Source: Eutypa lata (lineage: Eukaryota > Ascomycota > Sordariomycetes > Xylariales > Diatrypaceae). Taken from it: a DNA stretch of 64,000 bases. The position numbers and the translations under genes are program-made. Shown piece by piece: positions 62,601-64,000 of this stretch (the first letter of the stretch is position 1; each line of letters starts with the position of its first letter). The stretch spans positions 1,178,001-1,242,000 of the forward strand of contig JAKULF010000001.1 in assembly GCA_022661535.1 (NCBI GenBank), written 5' to 3'. The notes beneath the pieces are model-generated. The model was not told where the DNA came from and ran no database searches. It worked only from the letters and a program-made list of their open reading frames with translations.

Positions 62601-63932
62601 TCTGGTGAGGTCGTAGTACTTGAACGGCCCGACATGTGGGTTTGGTGCAAGGTAATATTGAAACAGGGCTTCCTTATAAGGATAATAAGGAGAGTTGCAT
62701 TGACTGCACTGTCTCACAGGAGAACTACTTGATACCTGGGTAGGCAAGTGAGAGAGTATGGGAGAGGCCGCCCTAAAGAAGATAAAGAAAGAAAGAAAGT
62801 GTGTGATACTGATACCGCTCCGGCGGCTCTGTAGAGGGGGGGAGGGGAACTTTTGGGCCGCGGGTTTTGAGTTCTTTAGTGTGGGCATGTGATTTGGTTT
62901 AGCTGCCAGTGAGGGACAAGGTCTCGTGCAGTAGAATCTAACGAATGTATTCGCACCGATTGGATGGTTCCCCACAAAGCCAAGACGCAGATGTAAGCCA
63001 AAACCCATCATCTGATTAGCACCCATGCCAACCTTGAATGTACTTATGTATGTAAATGCAAAGTACTGCCGGTCAAACAGGTACCTTGTTTCTGCTTGTG
63101 CATCATGCGAAAGTGACGGTATTGTAGTTGTATGGCTGCTATACTGGCTCCTGGCTGCTGGCTATCCTCGGAATGAAGCGATGGCCGGCGCATGATGTTT
63201 TGATCTATCCTTGTTCTTGCTCTACTATTGGACCCTTCGGATACGTACTAGATCACTACCTCCCATTCACACACCCTCTTCTTTCTGTTAGTGATCAAGT
63301 ACTTCGTAAAAAGAATTAAAATATCGGACCCAGCCTGCATCTCAATGTCTACCATTCCAGTCATTCCATCTTCTCATTGCCCATTCCAATTGCTTACAGG
63401 TGTTCGTGACCAAAGCGATGGATGTACCGTAATTTGGGAAGACTACCCCACAGAGCTAATGTCACTCTAATCCTGATTGGTAGAGAGTTTGATAACGGTG
63501 CATGCGGGGACGCTGCCGTCTCTTGTTGCGAACGCGGGGAAACAGCCACAAAAGAACAAGCAGGACCCAGCGACCAACTCCACACACGTGCGTTCTTCTG
63601 GAACCCCAGCACCACCCCAGTGTCCGTAGGCTGTCCATACCAAGTATAGCGTTATAACTTAGTACTGCTACTTAGGTTATAATACTTCTAGTACTTATAC
63701 TTAGCACTGGAACTACCTTGGTTACCTTGGTAGAGATACCCTATCAATCCTGGAATAATCGACTTACCGACCGCTACCGCTACACGATGAATCGACAAGG
63801 GCGGAATTCTGTCCCATCCTAATTTAATTCCAACTGTATTCTTTTCTATCTCATCATTAAAAATCCCCTCTTTCGATCTCATTGAAAAAGCCTTTTTTCT
63901 TGTCCACATAGTTAGATAATAATTAGACAAAG
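59686..63932. other. Gene-poor stretch of 4.2 kb
   Basis: No family was recognised on either strand. Frames such as 61588..61809 (minus) and 62583..63026 (minus) are open but lack homology I can name. Composition is normal, so this is not RIP DNA. The last part may be the promoter of the partial gene at 63933. Confidence 0.5.
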
Positions 63933-64000
63933 ATGGACCAAACTCAAGTACGGCGTCGGCGACGAGGAGGGTCTAATGACTCGCAACAATCACAACAGCA
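63933..64000 (+). CDS. Possible 5' end of a gene leaving the window
   Basis: An ATG in good context (CAAAGATGG) starts an open frame to the window edge, MDQTQVRRRRRGGSNDSQQS and onward. The Arg and Gln runs look like a disordered N-terminus. Only 22 codons are visible, so neither the family nor the reality of the gene can be judged. Confidence 0.4.
   Translation, partial: MDQTQVRRRRRGGSNDSQQSQQ

Noticed and set aside
62583..63026. Minus-strand 147-codon frame
   Set aside because: Low-complexity Ser/Pro/Phe content, no domain, no splice partners.

Overview
This is filamentous ascomycete (Pezizomycotina) nuclear DNA. Genes are split by short GT-AG introns of about 46-133 nt, many with CTAAC/CTGAC-type branch sites. 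The protein families are typical of that group: a modin-like protein, an F-box/ankyrin protein, 2EXR, a DUF7708-like STAND-type protein, a Dal5-type MFS carrier and a rhodopsin-like seven-helix membrane protein. One 11.5 kb block has the signature of repeat-induced point mutation (RIP). The exact genus cannot be read from the sequence.

Layout. 0.1-2.9 kb: MscS mechanosensitive channel with an EF-hand (minus). 5.4-7.0 kb: F-box/ankyrin protein (minus). 8.3-9.0 kb: a glutathione S-transferase pseudogene (minus). 10.9-12.9 kb: modin-like protein (minus). 14.6-15.6 kb: histidine phosphatase (plus). 16.3-17.5 kb: pyridoxal-reductase-like aldo/keto reductase (plus). 18.2-20.4 kb: a 13-exon MFS carrier (plus). 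20.9-22.0 kb: a cysteine-rich CXC-like protein (minus). 22.4-24.7 kb: a STAND-like DUF7708 protein (minus), divergent from a 1193-residue AAA ATPase at 25.7-29.8 kb (plus). 30.9-31.9 kb: NAD-dependent epimerase/reductase (plus). 32.8-34.5 kb: an Ecm33-like receptor-L-domain membrane protein (plus). 34.9-35.7 kb: a short-chain dehydrogenase (minus).

35.7-51.6 kb is a transposon landing zone. A 526 bp foldback element with an 8 bp target duplication lies at 36.8-37.3 kb. Next comes a rhodopsin-like membrane-protein gene that has been hit twice. Its central exon is split by an 11.5 kb RIP-degraded nest (38716-50232, flanked by the 5 bp duplication CGCCC), which contains a decayed Ty3/gypsy retrotransposon with 219 bp LTRs. 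Its last coding part is split by a 485 bp hAT-type MITE (50770-51254, duplication CCTCGGGA). The host reading frame continues across both insertions once the extra target copy is discounted.

51.6-64 kb is sparse: a 2EXR gene carrying one in-frame stop, an ankyrin-repeat protein, a GMC oxidoreductase, about 4 kb with no recognisable gene, and the first codons of a possible gene leaving the window at the right edge.

The metabolic genes (AKR, MFS, epimerase, SDR, GMC) are scattered between unrelated genes with no PKS, NRPS or terpene synthase, so I do not call a biosynthetic cluster. Intact genes, recent pseudogenes (GST, 2EXR, rhodopsin-like) and transposons together make this look like an accessory, fast-changing region. 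Exon borders were inferred by eye from reading frame, splice sites and family expectation.
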